A stretch of DNA of 64,000 nt from Paraburkholderia sp. CNPSo 3272 (lineage in GTDB: Bacteria > Pseudomonadota > Gammaproteobacteria > Burkholderiales > Burkholderiaceae): contig NZ_JAMBPQ010000032.1 in NCBI RefSeq assembly GCF_024206495.1, forward strand, positions 16,564 through 80,563, read 5' to 3'. Positions within the stretch are counted from its first letter, which is position 1, and each line of letters starts with the position of its first letter. The translations under genes and the position numbers were made by a program. This document shows, in pieces, positions 43,243 to 53,297 of this stretch. Under the pieces are notes generated by a model that saw only the letters and a list, made by a program, of their open reading frames with translations, made no database searches and had not been told where the DNA came from.

Positions 43243-44946
43243 TCAGGCGGTCGTCAGCGTTGCACCGGCGGCGGCCTCCGTTTGCGCACGCGCACCCTCG
43301 CGGCGGTCCGCGCGCAGCATCCCGGCGGCGCGCTCCGCGATCATCAGCGTCGGCGAATTCGTGTTTCCCGAGGTAATGGTCGGCATGACCGAGGCATCCA
43401 CCACACGCAGGCCCTCCACGCCGCGCACACGCAGGCGCGCGTCGACCACCGCGTCGGGGTCGTCCGCGCGGCCCATGCGGCACGTGCCGACCGGATGAAA
43501 GATCGTCGTGCCGACGTTGCCCGCCGCCTCGCGCAGTTCCTCCTCAGTCTGGAACGCGAGCCCCGGCAGGATCTCGTGCGGCTGGTAACGCGCGAGCGCG
43601 CCAGACGCCGCGATGCGCCGCGTGAGCCGTATCGAGTTGGCCGCAACGCGCAGGTCGTGATCGGTCGAAAGATAATTGGGTGCGATCGCGGGCGCCTGCG
43701 AGGGGTCAGCCGAAACGGCGTGGATACTGCCGCGCGACGTGGGCCGCAGGTTGCACACCGAGGCCGTGAACGCGTTGAAGCGATGCAGCGGCTCGCCGAA
43801 GCGGTCGAGCGAAAGCGGCTGCACGTGGTACTGGAGGTCGGGCCGAGTGAGCGCGGGGTCATCCGGGTCCGATTTCGCGAACGCGCCCAGCTGCGAGGGC
43901 GCCATCGACATGGGGCCGCTCTGCAACAACGCGTACTGCATGCCGATCATGAGCTTGCCCCACCAGTGCGCGGAGGCCGTGTTGAGCGTATGCACGCCGT
44001 TCACGCGAAACGCCATGCGCAGTTGCAGATGGTCCTGGAGGTTCTCGCCCACGCCGCGCAGATCCTGCACGACGCCAATGCCGAGTTGCGCGAGCCGCGC
44101 AGCGTCGCCGATGCCGGAAAGCTCGAGCAGTTGCGGCGAATTCACCGCGCCGGCGCTCAGGATGACTTCGCAACGCGCCCGCGCGACGTAATCGACGTCG
44201 CCGCGATACTCCACGCCCACGCAGCGCTTGCCTTCGAAGATCACGCGCTGCGTGAGCGCGCCGGTGACGACCGTGAGATTGGGCCGCTTCATCGCCGCAC
44301 GCAGGAACGCCTTCGACGCATTCCAGCGCACGCCGCGCTTCTGGTTCACCTCGAAATAGCCCACGCCGCTGTTGTCGCCGCGATTGAAGTCGTCGGTGGC
44401 GGCAATGCCCTGCTCCTGCGCGGCGTGCGCGAACGATTCGAGAATCTGCCAGCGCAGCCGCTGCTTCTCCACGCGCCATTGGCCACCCGCGCCGTGAAAC
44501 TCGCTCGCGCCGCCGTGATGGTCCTCGCTGCGGCGGAACACGGGCAGCACGCTGTCCCACGACCAGCCGGAATCGCCAGTCTCGCGCGCCCAGTTGTCGT
44601 AGTCTTCGCGCTGGCCGCGCATGTAGATCATGCCGTTGATCGACGACGAACCGCCCAGCACGCGCCCGCGCGGGTACGAGAGCGAGCGGCCGTTGAGGCC
44701 TTTTTCGGCGGCGGTCTTGTAGAGCCAGTCTGTGCGCGGATTGCCGATGCAGTACAGGTAGCCCACGGGAATGTGGATCCAGTGATAGTCGTCCGCGCCG
44801 CCCGCCTCGATGAGCAGCACGGAAACGTCGGCGTCTTCGGTCAGGCGATTAGCGAGCACGCAGCCCGCGGTGCCCGCGCCAACGATCACGTAGTCGAATT
44901 CGCCTTCGAGGCGGCGCGCGGCCTGAGCTTCGCTCGGTGCAGGCAT
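43243..44946 (-). CDS. GMC family oxidoreductase (choline dehydrogenase-like)
   Basis: An FAD-dependent alcohol oxidoreductase of 567 residues. It has the Rossmann start YVIVGAGTAGCVLANRL, GMC signature 1 (RGRVLGGSSSINGMIYMRG), signature 2 (GAVNSPQLLELSGIG) and the C-terminal catalytic His/Asn region (TTIFHPVGTCRMG, TSGNTNSPTLMIAERAA). It resembles BetA, but BetB/BetI are absent and it is downstream of methylmalonate-semialdehyde dehydrogenase. An alcohol feeding that pathway is therefore as likely as choline. GGAG precedes the ATG. Gap to the upstream gene is 114 bases. Confidence 0.9.
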   Translation of the reverse strand: MPAPSEAQAARRLEGEFDYVIVGAGTAGCVLANRLTEDADVSVLLIEAGGADDYHWIHIPVGYLYCIGNPRTDWLYKTAAEKGLNGRSLSYPRGRVLGGSSSINGMIYMRGQREDYDNWARETGDSGWSWDSVLPVFRRSEDHHGGASEFHGAGGQWRVEKQRLRWQILESFAHAAQEQGIAATDDFNRGDNSGVGYFEVNQKRGVRWNASKAFLRAAMKRPNLTVVTGALTQRVIFEGKRCVGVEYRGDVDYVARARCEVILSAGAVNSPQLLELSGIGDAARLAQLGIGVVQDLRGVGENLQDHLQLRMAFRVNGVHTLNTASAHWWGKLMIGMQYALLQSGPMSMAPSQLGAFAKSDPDDPALTRPDLQYHVQPLSLDRFGEPLHRFNAFTASVCNLRPTSRGSIHAVSADPSQAPAIAPNYLSTDHDLRVAANSIRLTRRIAASGALARYQPHEILPGLAFQTEEELREAAGNVGTTIFHPVGTCRMGRADDPDAVVDARLRVRGVEGLRVVDASVMPTITSGNTNSPTLMIAERAAGMLRADRREGARAQTEAAAGATLTTA

Positions 44947-45060
44947 GATGTGTCTCCAGCGATGACTGCTCTCTTTATGTTGTATTTTTGGACTGCGATT
45001 ACTGCGCCAGACGGCATCGAACGCTTCGGATTCCTTTCGAACCGCCCGGCTCCCGGCCGC

Positions 45061-46584
<1,524 letters not shown>

Positions 46585-46695
46585 GATGTGCCTCTTCTGT
46601 CGTGAAGCCTCGATCCAACTAGCGTAATCGCCTGGCCTCGGCACGATCCAATGATTAATGCTCAACAGCGATATAAGGCGGTTTAATATCAGGAT

Positions 46696-47583
46696 ATGGA
46701 CCTGACCTTGCTCCGAGCGTTTGTCACGGTCGCGCGCGAGGGCAACCTCACGCGCGCGGCCACCCATCTGCATCTCACGCAGCCGGCCGTGAGCCTGCAG
46801 ATCAAGCATTTGCAGGAGGGCCTGGGCGTCGCGCTCTTCACGCGCACCTCGCACGGCCTCGCGCTCACGCGCGACGGCCAGGCGCTGCTGCCGCATGCCG
46901 AACGCGCGCTCGCCGCAGCCGGCGACGTGCAGCGCGCCGCTGCCGCGTTGCGGCACGAGGTGCGCGGGCGCTTGCGCATCGGCACCATTCTCGATCCGGC
47001 GTTCCTGCGCCTCGGCGGCTTTTTGCGCCAGCTCGTCGAAACCTGGCCGCAGATCGAAACGGCGCTGCGCCACGGCATGTCTGGCTGGGTGCTCGACCAG
47101 GTGCGCTCGCGCGAGCTTGACGTGGGCTATTACATCGGCCAGCCCGCGCCCGATTCCGAGACCTTCCACGTCATCACGCTCACGCGCTTCCAGTACCGTG
47201 TGCTCGCGCCCGCGGGCTGGAAGGACCGCGTCAAGGATGCGCGCGACTGGCGCGCGCTCGCCGCGCTGCCGTGGATCTGGACACCGCCCGCCTCCGCGCA
47301 CAACCGCCTGCTCACCACGCTGTTCGAGGCGGCCCATGCCAAACCCGTGAAGGTGGCCGAGGTGGACCAGGAGCCGTCGATGCTCGATCTCGTGAAGTCA
47401 GGCGTGGGACTCACGCTCGCGCGCGATTCCACCGCCCTCGCCGAAGCGCACGCGCACGGGCTCACCATCGTCGAAGGCGTGACAGTGCCCACGGAACTCA
47501 CCTTCATCACGCTGGCCGCGCGGCGCGACGAGCCCACCATCGCGGCGGCGCTCAAGTCGATTGAAACGCAGTGGGCGATATGA
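46696..47583 (+). CDS. LysR family transcriptional regulator
   Basis: A 295-residue activator/repressor. The N-terminal winged helix spans about 1-60 (DLTLLRAFVTVAREGNLTRA, AVSLQIKHLQEGLGVALFTR). The remainder is a type II binding-fold effector domain. It lies back-to-back with mmsA (111-base shared spacer containing an AT-rich stretch around 46652-46692), so control of mmsA and the GMC gene is probable. Inducer unknown. Confidence 0.93.
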   Translation: MDLTLLRAFVTVAREGNLTRAATHLHLTQPAVSLQIKHLQEGLGVALFTRTSHGLALTRDGQALLPHAERALAAAGDVQRAAAALRHEVRGRLRIGTILDPAFLRLGGFLRQLVETWPQIETALRHGMSGWVLDQVRSRELDVGYYIGQPAPDSETFHVITLTRFQYRVLAPAGWKDRVKDARDWRALAALPWIWTPPASAHNRLLTTLFEAAHAKPVKVAEVDQEPSMLDLVKSGVGLTLARDSTALAEAHAHGLTIVEGVTVPTELTFITLAARRDEPTIAAALKSIETQWAI

Positions 47584-47789
47584 GCCGCGCTCATGAAGAC
47601 GCGCGTGCGCCGTTCATGTCTGACGAAAGCCCAAGCCTCGTCGCGTAACAGCGCTGTCACACAAGATTTGATAGATTGGGAATTCGCTCCGCGTTTTCGG
47701 CACGCCCATGGCTGTGCTCATCCTGCGCGGCGCGTCTCCAGCCTCTCCCATCGTCCCCCTTTGTTCCCTTCGTTCGACAGGAGCCTTGC

Positions 47790-48314
47790 ATGGCCCGCAA
47801 CATCGAAATCAAAGCCCGCGCCCGTCAATTCGACGCCCTGCGCGATCGCGCTTCCCAGCTCGGCACCGAAGCGCCGCTGATCTTTCGCCAGCAGGACTTC
47901 TTCTACGACGTACCGCGCGGCCGCCTGAAGCTGCGCCAGTTCGACGACGGCACGCCGCCCGAGCTGATCTTCTATCAGCGCGACGACCGCGACGGCCCGA
48001 AGGCCTCGTACTACACGCGCAGCCCCGTCACCAATGCCGAGGCCATGCACTCGCTGCTCGCCACGGCGCTCACTACGCGCGGCATCGTCTCGAAGGAGCG
48101 CCACGTGTATCTGGCGGGCCGCACTCGTATCCACCTGGACCGCGTGGACGGTCTGGGCGACTTCGTGGAGCTGGAAGTGGTGCTCGGCCCCGAGGACGAC
48201 GAACAAGGAGGCGAAGCCGAAGCGCATGCGGTGTTCGCGAAGCTCGGCGTGGACGAGAGCGATCTCGTCGCGGTGGCTTACGTGGACCTGCTCAATACGG
48301 CCAGCGGGGCCTGA
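47790..48314 (+). CDS. CYTH-domain protein (class IV adenylate cyclase-like)
   Basis: A 174-residue CYTH protein. It begins MARNIEIKARARQF, with the ExEx(K) strand that binds metal and triphosphate. Continuing strands carry the alternating basic and acidic residues of the tunnel fold (RLKLRQFDDGTPPELIFYQRDD, RTRIHLDRVDGLGDFVELEVVL). This group includes CyaB-type adenylate cyclases and thiamine or inorganic triphosphatases; sequence alone does not choose between them. CAGGAG eight bases before the ATG at 47790 fixes the start. It stands alone between the LysR gene and a converging Lrp gene. Confidence 0.88.
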   Translation: MARNIEIKARARQFDALRDRASQLGTEAPLIFRQQDFFYDVPRGRLKLRQFDDGTPPELIFYQRDDRDGPKASYYTRSPVTNAEAMHSLLATALTTRGIVSKERHVYLAGRTRIHLDRVDGLGDFVELEVVLGPEDDEQGGEAEAHAVFAKLGVDESDLVAVAYVDLLNTASGA

Positions 48315-48331
48315 CATCTGTAATTGGCCAG

Positions 48332-48350
48332 GCGGGCCCTTGCGGCCCGC
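48332..48350. terminator. Hairpin between convergent CYTH and Lrp genes
   Basis: GCGGGCC pairs with GGCCCGC around CTTGC; no T-run. A probable weak bidirectional terminator. Confidence 0.5.
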
Positions 48351-48372
48351 GACGCCATCCCGCCCATGCCAC

Positions 48373-48864
48373 TCACGCCGCCGGCGCGCCCGGCTCCAGG
48401 TGCCCGAGCGGCAGCGGCCCGTTGCGCTTGAACGTAGTGAGCACGATGTTCGAGCGCACGCTGTCCACGCCGGGCACGCGCATGAGCTTCTTCATGACGA
48501 AGGTCGAGAGCGCGTTCAGATCGGGCGCGACGATGCGCAGCAAATAATCGGCGTCTCCCACCACGGCATGGCATTCGAGCACTTCGGGTAGCACGTCGAT
48601 CTGCTGCTGGAACTGCTCGATGATCGAATCCCCATGATGCTTGAGCTTAAGGCTCGTGAACGCGGTCACGCCCAGCCCGAGCCTTTCGGGCCGCAGCACC
48701 ACGCGATAGCCGTCGATCACCCCTGACGCCTCGAGGCGCTGCAGCCGCCTGCCGATCTGCGATGGCGAGAGCGGCACCTGCTCGCCAAGCTGCTGATGCG
48801 TGGCGCGGCCAAAGCGCTGCAGCACGTCGAGCAGCGCAAGATCGAAATGGTCGAGTTCAAGCAT
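48373..48864 (-). CDS. Lrp/AsnC family transcriptional regulator
   Basis: A 163-residue feast/famine regulator: N-terminal HTH (LALLDVLQRFGRATHQQLGEQVPLSPSQIGRRLQRLEASG) and a C-terminal RAM ligand domain (CHAVVGDADYLLRIVAPDLNALSTFV). The ATG at 48864 (MLELDHFDL) is preferred over an in-frame start five codons upstream. It is divergent from phhA with a 23-bp near-palindrome in the shared spacer, so it probably controls phenylalanine catabolism and itself, in the way Lrp-type or PhhR regulators do elsewhere. Confidence 0.94.
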   Translation of the reverse strand: MLELDHFDLALLDVLQRFGRATHQQLGEQVPLSPSQIGRRLQRLEASGVIDGYRVVLRPERLGLGVTAFTSLKLKHHGDSIIEQFQQQIDVLPEVLECHAVVGDADYLLRIVAPDLNALSTFVMKKLMRVPGVDSVRSNIVLTTFKRNGPLPLGHLEPGAPAA

Positions 48865-48895
48865 GAATGAAATCCGCATTTAGTGACTGTATTGC

Positions 48896-48918
48896 GCTCG
48901 ATTATTGCATAATCAAGC
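48896..48918. promoter_or_regulatory. Near-palindrome between the Lrp gene and phhA
   Basis: GATTAT-TGC-ATAATC (48900-48914) is perfect; flanking GCT/AGC extends it to 23 bp with one mismatched pair. The AT-rich dyad in a GC-rich genome, placed between a divergent Lrp-type gene and its likely target, suits an Lrp operator. Confidence 0.7.
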
Positions 48919-49005
48919 TGTAACCCATGAACTACGCGCACATACCGCGCGCCGTCCGCTCTAGACTTGCATGACAGCAAGCCTTTTTAGTGGAGCGTTA
49001 CGAAC

Positions 49006-49899
49006 ATGGCCGCCGCCACCGCGAAACTGCAGGAGCAGTTCGACGCGGGTCTCACCACCCGTCCCGATTTCACGATTGCCCAGCCGCTGGAGCGCTACGG
49101 CGCGGCCGATCACGCCGTCTGGGACCAACTCTACCGGCGCCAGCGCGCCCTGCTCGAAGGCCGCGCCTGTGATGCCTTCATGGAAGGTGCGTTGCGCCTC
49201 GGCCTGAATGTCGCCCACGTTCCGTCCTTTTCGCAGGTAAGCGAGCGCTTGATGGCCGCAACCGGTTGGCGCATCGTGGCCGTGCCGGGCCTCGTGCCCG
49301 AGCGCATTTTCTTCGAGCACCTGGCGAACCGGCGCTTTCCGGTCACCTGGTGGATGCGCCGTCCCGATCAGCTCGACTATCTGGAGGAACCCGACTGTTT
49401 TCACGACCTGTTCGGCCATGTGCCGCTGCTCACCGACCGCACTTTCGCCGATGCGATTCACGCCTATGGCCGCGCCGCGCTCGCCGTCGAGGAACGCGCG
49501 CTGCCGTTGCTCGCGCGGCTCTACTGGTACACGGTGGAGTTCGGCTTGATGCGCGATGCGAGCGTCCCGAACGGCGTGAAGATCTACGGCGCGGGCATCG
49601 TCTCGAGCAAGGGCGAGACGCTATACAGCGTGGAGAGCGCGGCGCCCAACCGGCTTGCGTTCGACCTCGAGCGCGTGCTGCGCACGCGCTATCGCATCGA
49701 CACGTTCCAGAAGACCTACTTCGTGATCGACTCGTTCGCGCAGCTTTTCGAAGCGCTGGGCGCGGGCATTGCTTCGCATCTGGCTGAGCCGGCGGCGCTC
49801 ATCGCGGCGCAGCCTCATGCGGCCGGCGACGTGCTGCACGGCGACACGATCATCACGCGCGGCACGCGTGAGGGCTGGCTCGACGACGGCGACGTCTGA
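49006..49899 (+). CDS. phhA: Phenylalanine 4-monooxygenase
   Basis: Hydroxylates phenylalanine to tyrosine with tetrahydropterin, O2 and a non-haem iron. The 297-residue, single-domain bacterial form has no regulatory ACT domain. The facial triad is visible: His133 and His138 in FHDLFGHVPLL, Glu178 in WYTVEFGLM. RPDQLDYLEEPDCFHD is the usual approach to the iron site. It is followed by the gene for the pterin-recycling dehydratase and faces an Lrp-type regulator. GGAG lies about 11 bases before the ATG. Confidence 0.97.
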   Translation: MAAATAKLQEQFDAGLTTRPDFTIAQPLERYGAADHAVWDQLYRRQRALLEGRACDAFMEGALRLGLNVAHVPSFSQVSERLMAATGWRIVAVPGLVPERIFFEHLANRRFPVTWWMRRPDQLDYLEEPDCFHDLFGHVPLLTDRTFADAIHAYGRAALAVEERALPLLARLYWYTVEFGLMRDASVPNGVKIYGAGIVSSKGETLYSVESAAPNRLAFDLERVLRTRYRIDTFQKTYFVIDSFAQLFEALGAGIASHLAEPAALIAAQPHAAGDVLHGDTIITRGTREGWLDDGDV

Positions 49900-50032
49900 A
49901 CGACACGCGGGGCTCAACGCCGCAGCCCGCGCGTTACTTGATGCGAGCGCTCGCACGCGTGCCTCAGACGTGAAAAAATGGCTGATCGGCTCACGGCGCA
50001 CGCCCGGCCTCAAGCTCAATATAGGTGCAACG

Positions 50033-50338
50033 ATGATCAACCGACTCACATCCGAAGAGCGCGCATCGCAACTCGCCGACCTGCGCGGCTGGCAGGCCGT
50101 CGCCGGCCGCGATGCGATCCAGCGCCATTTCCGCTTCGCGGACTTCAACGAAGCCTTCGGCTTCATGACGCGCGTCGCCATCAAGGCGCAGGAAATGAAC
50201 CATCACCCCGAGTGGTTCAACGTGTACAACCGCGTGGAGATCACGCTTTCCACCCACGAAGCCGACGGCCTCACCTCGCGTGACATCGAACTCGCGCGCT
50301 TCATCGATTCGATCGCGCCGGGGCCGCTCAGCGCATAA
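50033..50338 (+). CDS. phhB: Pterin-4a-carbinolamine dehydratase
   Basis: Dehydrates the 4a-hydroxypterin made by PhhA so that the cofactor can be recycled. Taken from the ATG at 50033 it has 101 residues, the normal size. It carries the active-site block AQEMNHHPEWFNVYNRVEITLSTHE, with the paired histidines, Pro and Trp. AGGTG lies six bases before this ATG; the in-frame extension upstream overlaps phhA and is not conserved-looking. Gap to phhA is 133 bases. Confidence 0.95.
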   Translation: MINRLTSEERASQLADLRGWQAVAGRDAIQRHFRFADFNEAFGFMTRVAIKAQEMNHHPEWFNVYNRVEITLSTHEADGLTSRDIELARFIDSIAPGPLSA

Positions 50339-50441
50339 GCAGCGGTACCGGGCATGGGTACGCTGTGCGCATGGCGAGCGCACACAACGAGCGCACAGCG
50401 CGTCGTGAAAGCATAATGCAGGGTGCCGGGCCTTTAAACCT

Positions 50442-50672
50442 TCAGCTTTGAAGGCTATTCTTGATGGATACGTAAGACTCCCAGGCAGCGCGGGCAATCG
50501 GGTCTAAACGTTCCGGTGATATGGCGTTCTGACGCTGTACAATCAGCAGCGCATAAGGCTTGGAGAGCGCACTCGCCTCCTGGCACAACGCGAGTTCATC
50601 GCCAATCGAAGGCGAGCGGTTGCGCCAGAAGTTGATCGCGGCTTCGAGTTCGGTGATCGAAATATCGGACAT
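50442..50672 (-). CDS. DUF3717 domain protein
   Basis: A small protein (76 residues from the ATG at 50672) with ISITELEAAINFWRNRSPS followed by LCQEASALSKPYALLIVQRQ. This is the pattern of the DUF3717 family, common in Burkholderia and of unknown function. A longer reading from an ATG at 50780 (112 residues) is possible; that ATG overlaps the opposite-strand start of the response regulator within one CATG. The conserved part begins at the shorter start. It is convergent with phhB. Confidence 0.75.
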   Translation of the reverse strand: MSDISITELEAAINFWRNRSPSIGDELALCQEASALSKPYALLIVQRQNAISPERLDPIARAAWESYVSIKNSLQS

Positions 50673-50778
50673 GTGGATCGTGATCGCGCAACCGTCGGGC
50701 TGTGCCTCGTGGCCAGCAAGCGACGCTTTGCGAACTGCGTGCCTGAACGCTAAAACCCATTGTACTTGAGCGAATCCC

Positions 50779-51465
50779 ATGCGACTCCTTCTGATCGAAG
50801 ACGACCGCCCTATCGCACGCGGTATCCAGTCCAGCCTCGAACAAGCCGGCTTTACCGTCGACATGGTCCACGACGGCATCTTCGCCGAACAGGCCCTCAC
50901 GCAGAATCGCCATGAGCTCGTGATCCTCGATCTGGGGCTGCCGGGCATCGACGGCATGACGCTGCTTTCGCGTTTTCGCCAAAGCAACCGGCATACGCCT
51001 GTGATCGTGCTCACCGCGCGCGACGAACTGAACGACCGCGTCCAGGGCCTGAATTCGGGCGCCGACGACTACATGCTCAAGCCGTTCGAACCGGCGGAGC
51101 TCGAAGCGCGCATTCGCGCCGTGATGCGCCGCAGCGGCCCGCATGGCGACGTGCCGCGCCCTGAAGTGTCGCTCGGCGGCGTGCGCCTGTCGGGCGTCGA
51201 TCGCCGCATCTTCAACGACGACAAGCCGCTCGAACTCTCGCCGCGCGAATTCGCCGTGCTCGAAATGCTGCTGCTGCGTCACGGCCGCGTCGTGAGCAAG
51301 GCCCAACTGCAGGACCACCTCACGCACTTCGGCGGCGACCTCGGCGACACCGCGATCGAAGTCTACGTGCACCGCGTGCGCAAAAAGCTCGAGAACTGCC
51401 GCGTCGAAATCGTCACGGTGCGCGGCTTCGGCTATCTGCTGCAGGAAATCCGCCAGGCGGCCTGA
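50779..51465 (+). CDS. OmpR-family response regulator
   Basis: A 228-residue regulator. Its receiver domain has acidic residues near the N-terminus (LIEDDRP), phospho-acceptor Asp51 (VILDLGLPG), the switch threonine (VLTARDE) and Lys in MLKPFE. A C-terminal winged helix (about 125-222) ends in EVYVHRVRKKLENC. It resembles QseB/PmrA-type regulators. The histidine kinase gene follows on the same strand after 186 bases. The 5' side is divergent from DUF3717. Confidence 0.95.
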   Translation: MRLLLIEDDRPIARGIQSSLEQAGFTVDMVHDGIFAEQALTQNRHELVILDLGLPGIDGMTLLSRFRQSNRHTPVIVLTARDELNDRVQGLNSGADDYMLKPFEPAELEARIRAVMRRSGPHGDVPRPEVSLGGVRLSGVDRRIFNDDKPLELSPREFAVLEMLLLRHGRVVSKAQLQDHLTHFGGDLGDTAIEVYVHRVRKKLENCRVEIVTVRGFGYLLQEIRQAA

Positions 51466-51651
51466 TACGCCTCGTTTTCCGGGCCAGCCAGCGGCGGCGG
51501 AGCAATCCGCCGCCGTTTGCGCTTGATGGCGCCGGCTTTTGGCGCCGTACTGGCGCATCAGCCGCCATGCCCACGGCCCGCGTACAATGGATCAGTCCCG
51601 TGCCGCGCACCCCGCCGCACCCACGATTCATCATTCGCCCCGAAGCCAATC

Positions 51652-53220
51652 ATGTCCTCACCGGCCGCAACGAGCCTGCGGCGCACGCTGCTACGGCGCC
51701 TCGCCGCCCCGCTTTCGCTGCTCGCGCTGATGAGCGGCCTGATCGCCTATTGGCTCGCCTGGCAGTACACGCAGCACGTGGTCGACCGCTCGCTCGCCGA
51801 CCTCGCCACGGCCATTTCCCGCCAGATCCAGATCGCCGGCGACGATGCCCCCAACACCGTCCCGCCGCTCGCGCAGGCGATGTTTTCCGACCCCGTCGAG
51901 CACCTCGTCTATCGCATCAGCAACGGCGAAACGGAAATTGCGGGCGACCACGACCTGCCGCTGCAGGGCACCAACGTGCGCCGCATGCACTACGCGTATG
52001 TGTTCGAAACGAGCTATCGGGGCGTGACCGTGCGCGTCGCCCAGGTGCGCGTGCCGCAGGCGCATGGCAATCCGATCGTCGTGGAAGTCGGTCAGCCGGT
52101 GCATCATCGCTTTCGCATCGCCGCCGAATTTCTCGTCGCGATCATGATGCCGTTGCTGCTCCTGCTGCTCGCCGGCTGGGTCATCGTGTGGCGCGTGGTC
52201 AACCAGCAGCTCAACCCGCTCACCGCGCTCGCCGATTCGCTTAACCGGCAGACGCACACGTCCCTCGAACCCGTGGACGAGACCTACGTGCCCGTCGAGA
52301 TCCGTCCGCTCACGGGCGCGCTGAACGCGCTGCTCGGACGCCTGAAGATGGCGCTCGACGCGCAGCGCAAGTTCATCGCCGACGCCGCCCACCAGTTGCG
52401 TACGCCGCTCACCGCGGTGAAGCTGCACGCCGAGCAGGCCGTGAACGCGCGAGAGCCGCAGAAGGTCAGCGACGCGGTGCGCGAGCTACGTGCGGCCGCC
52501 GATCGCGCGGTGCGTCTGTCCAATCAGCTGCTCTCGCTCGCGCGTGCCGAGCCGGGTGAACAGGCCGCGCGCTTCGTCGATATCGACATGGCCGCGCTCG
52601 CCTTCGAAACAGGCGCCGAGTGGGTGCCGCGTGCGCTGGCGAGCCACGTCGACCTCGGCTTCCAGCGCCTCGACGATCCCGAAAACGACACGCCGTTGAT
52701 GGTGCGCGGCAACCCCGTGCTGCTGCACGAGGTCATCGCGAATCTGCTCGACAACGCGCTCAAGTATTTGCCGCCCGTGCGTCTCGAAGGCGCGCGCATC
52801 ACCGTCACCGTTTCGCAGTCCTCTACGGAAGGCGTGCCGATGGCCGAGATCGTCGTGGAAGACAACGGCGGCGGCGTGCCCGCTTCGCAGCAGGCGGATC
52901 TCTTCAAGCGCTTTTTCCGCGGCGACGGTCAGAGCGAAAGCGGTGTCGATAGCGGCGCGGGCCTGGGCCTCGCGATCGTCCACGACATCATGACGCTGCA
53001 CCGGGGCAGCGTGCATTACGAAGATGCGCCCGAAGGCGGCGCGCGTTTCATCGTGCGGGTGCCGCTCGCGCATCGCGGCGTGCCTGGCGGCAAGGACGCC
53101 AAAGACCGCAAGGACAACAAGGAGGCTACCGCCTTCGAGGGCGCACATCTGCGAACGGTCGAGGCCGGGGGCCCCGGGCAGGAGAAAAAACCGACCCACC
53201 AGGCGAGCATCGATCTCTGA
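51652..53220 (+). CDS. Sensor histidine kinase
   Basis: A 522-residue membrane kinase partnering the preceding response regulator. Membrane helix 1 is about 20-40 (LLALMSGLIAYWLAW). A periplasmic sensor of about 120 residues follows, then helix 2 (about 160-185, AIMMPLLLLLLAGWVIVW) and a HAMP-like linker. HisKA has phospho-His247 in FIADAAHQLRTPLTAVKLH. The ATP-binding domain has NLLDNALKYLP, DNGGGVP and GAGLGLAIVHDI. After the catalytic core the protein adds a charged, low-complexity tail of about 45 residues (GGKDAKDRKDNKEA) not usual for this family. The ATG at 51652 gives a short cytoplasmic N-terminus. Confidence 0.95.
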   Translation: MSSPAATSLRRTLLRRLAAPLSLLALMSGLIAYWLAWQYTQHVVDRSLADLATAISRQIQIAGDDAPNTVPPLAQAMFSDPVEHLVYRISNGETEIAGDHDLPLQGTNVRRMHYAYVFETSYRGVTVRVAQVRVPQAHGNPIVVEVGQPVHHRFRIAAEFLVAIMMPLLLLLLAGWVIVWRVVNQQLNPLTALADSLNRQTHTSLEPVDETYVPVEIRPLTGALNALLGRLKMALDAQRKFIADAAHQLRTPLTAVKLHAEQAVNAREPQKVSDAVRELRAAADRAVRLSNQLLSLARAEPGEQAARFVDIDMAALAFETGAEWVPRALASHVDLGFQRLDDPENDTPLMVRGNPVLLHEVIANLLDNALKYLPPVRLEGARITVTVSQSSTEGVPMAEIVVEDNGGGVPASQQADLFKRFFRGDGQSESGVDSGAGLGLAIVHDIMTLHRGSVHYEDAPEGGARFIVRVPLAHRGVPGGKDAKDRKDNKEATAFEGAHLRTVEAGGPGQEKKPTHQASIDL

Positions 53221-53242
53221 CGCTGCAAGTGCCAGCAAAACG

Positions 53243-53268
53243 ACAAGGGCCGCTCATGCGGCCCTTGT
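53243..53268. terminator. Terminator between convergent kinase and SET-domain genes
   Basis: ACAAGGGCCGC pairs exactly with GCGGCCCTTGT around TCAT. The flanks are only modestly T-rich. It serves both converging genes. Confidence 0.75.
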
Positions 53269-53297
53269 GTTATACGGCGCGACGCGCGTTGCACCGC

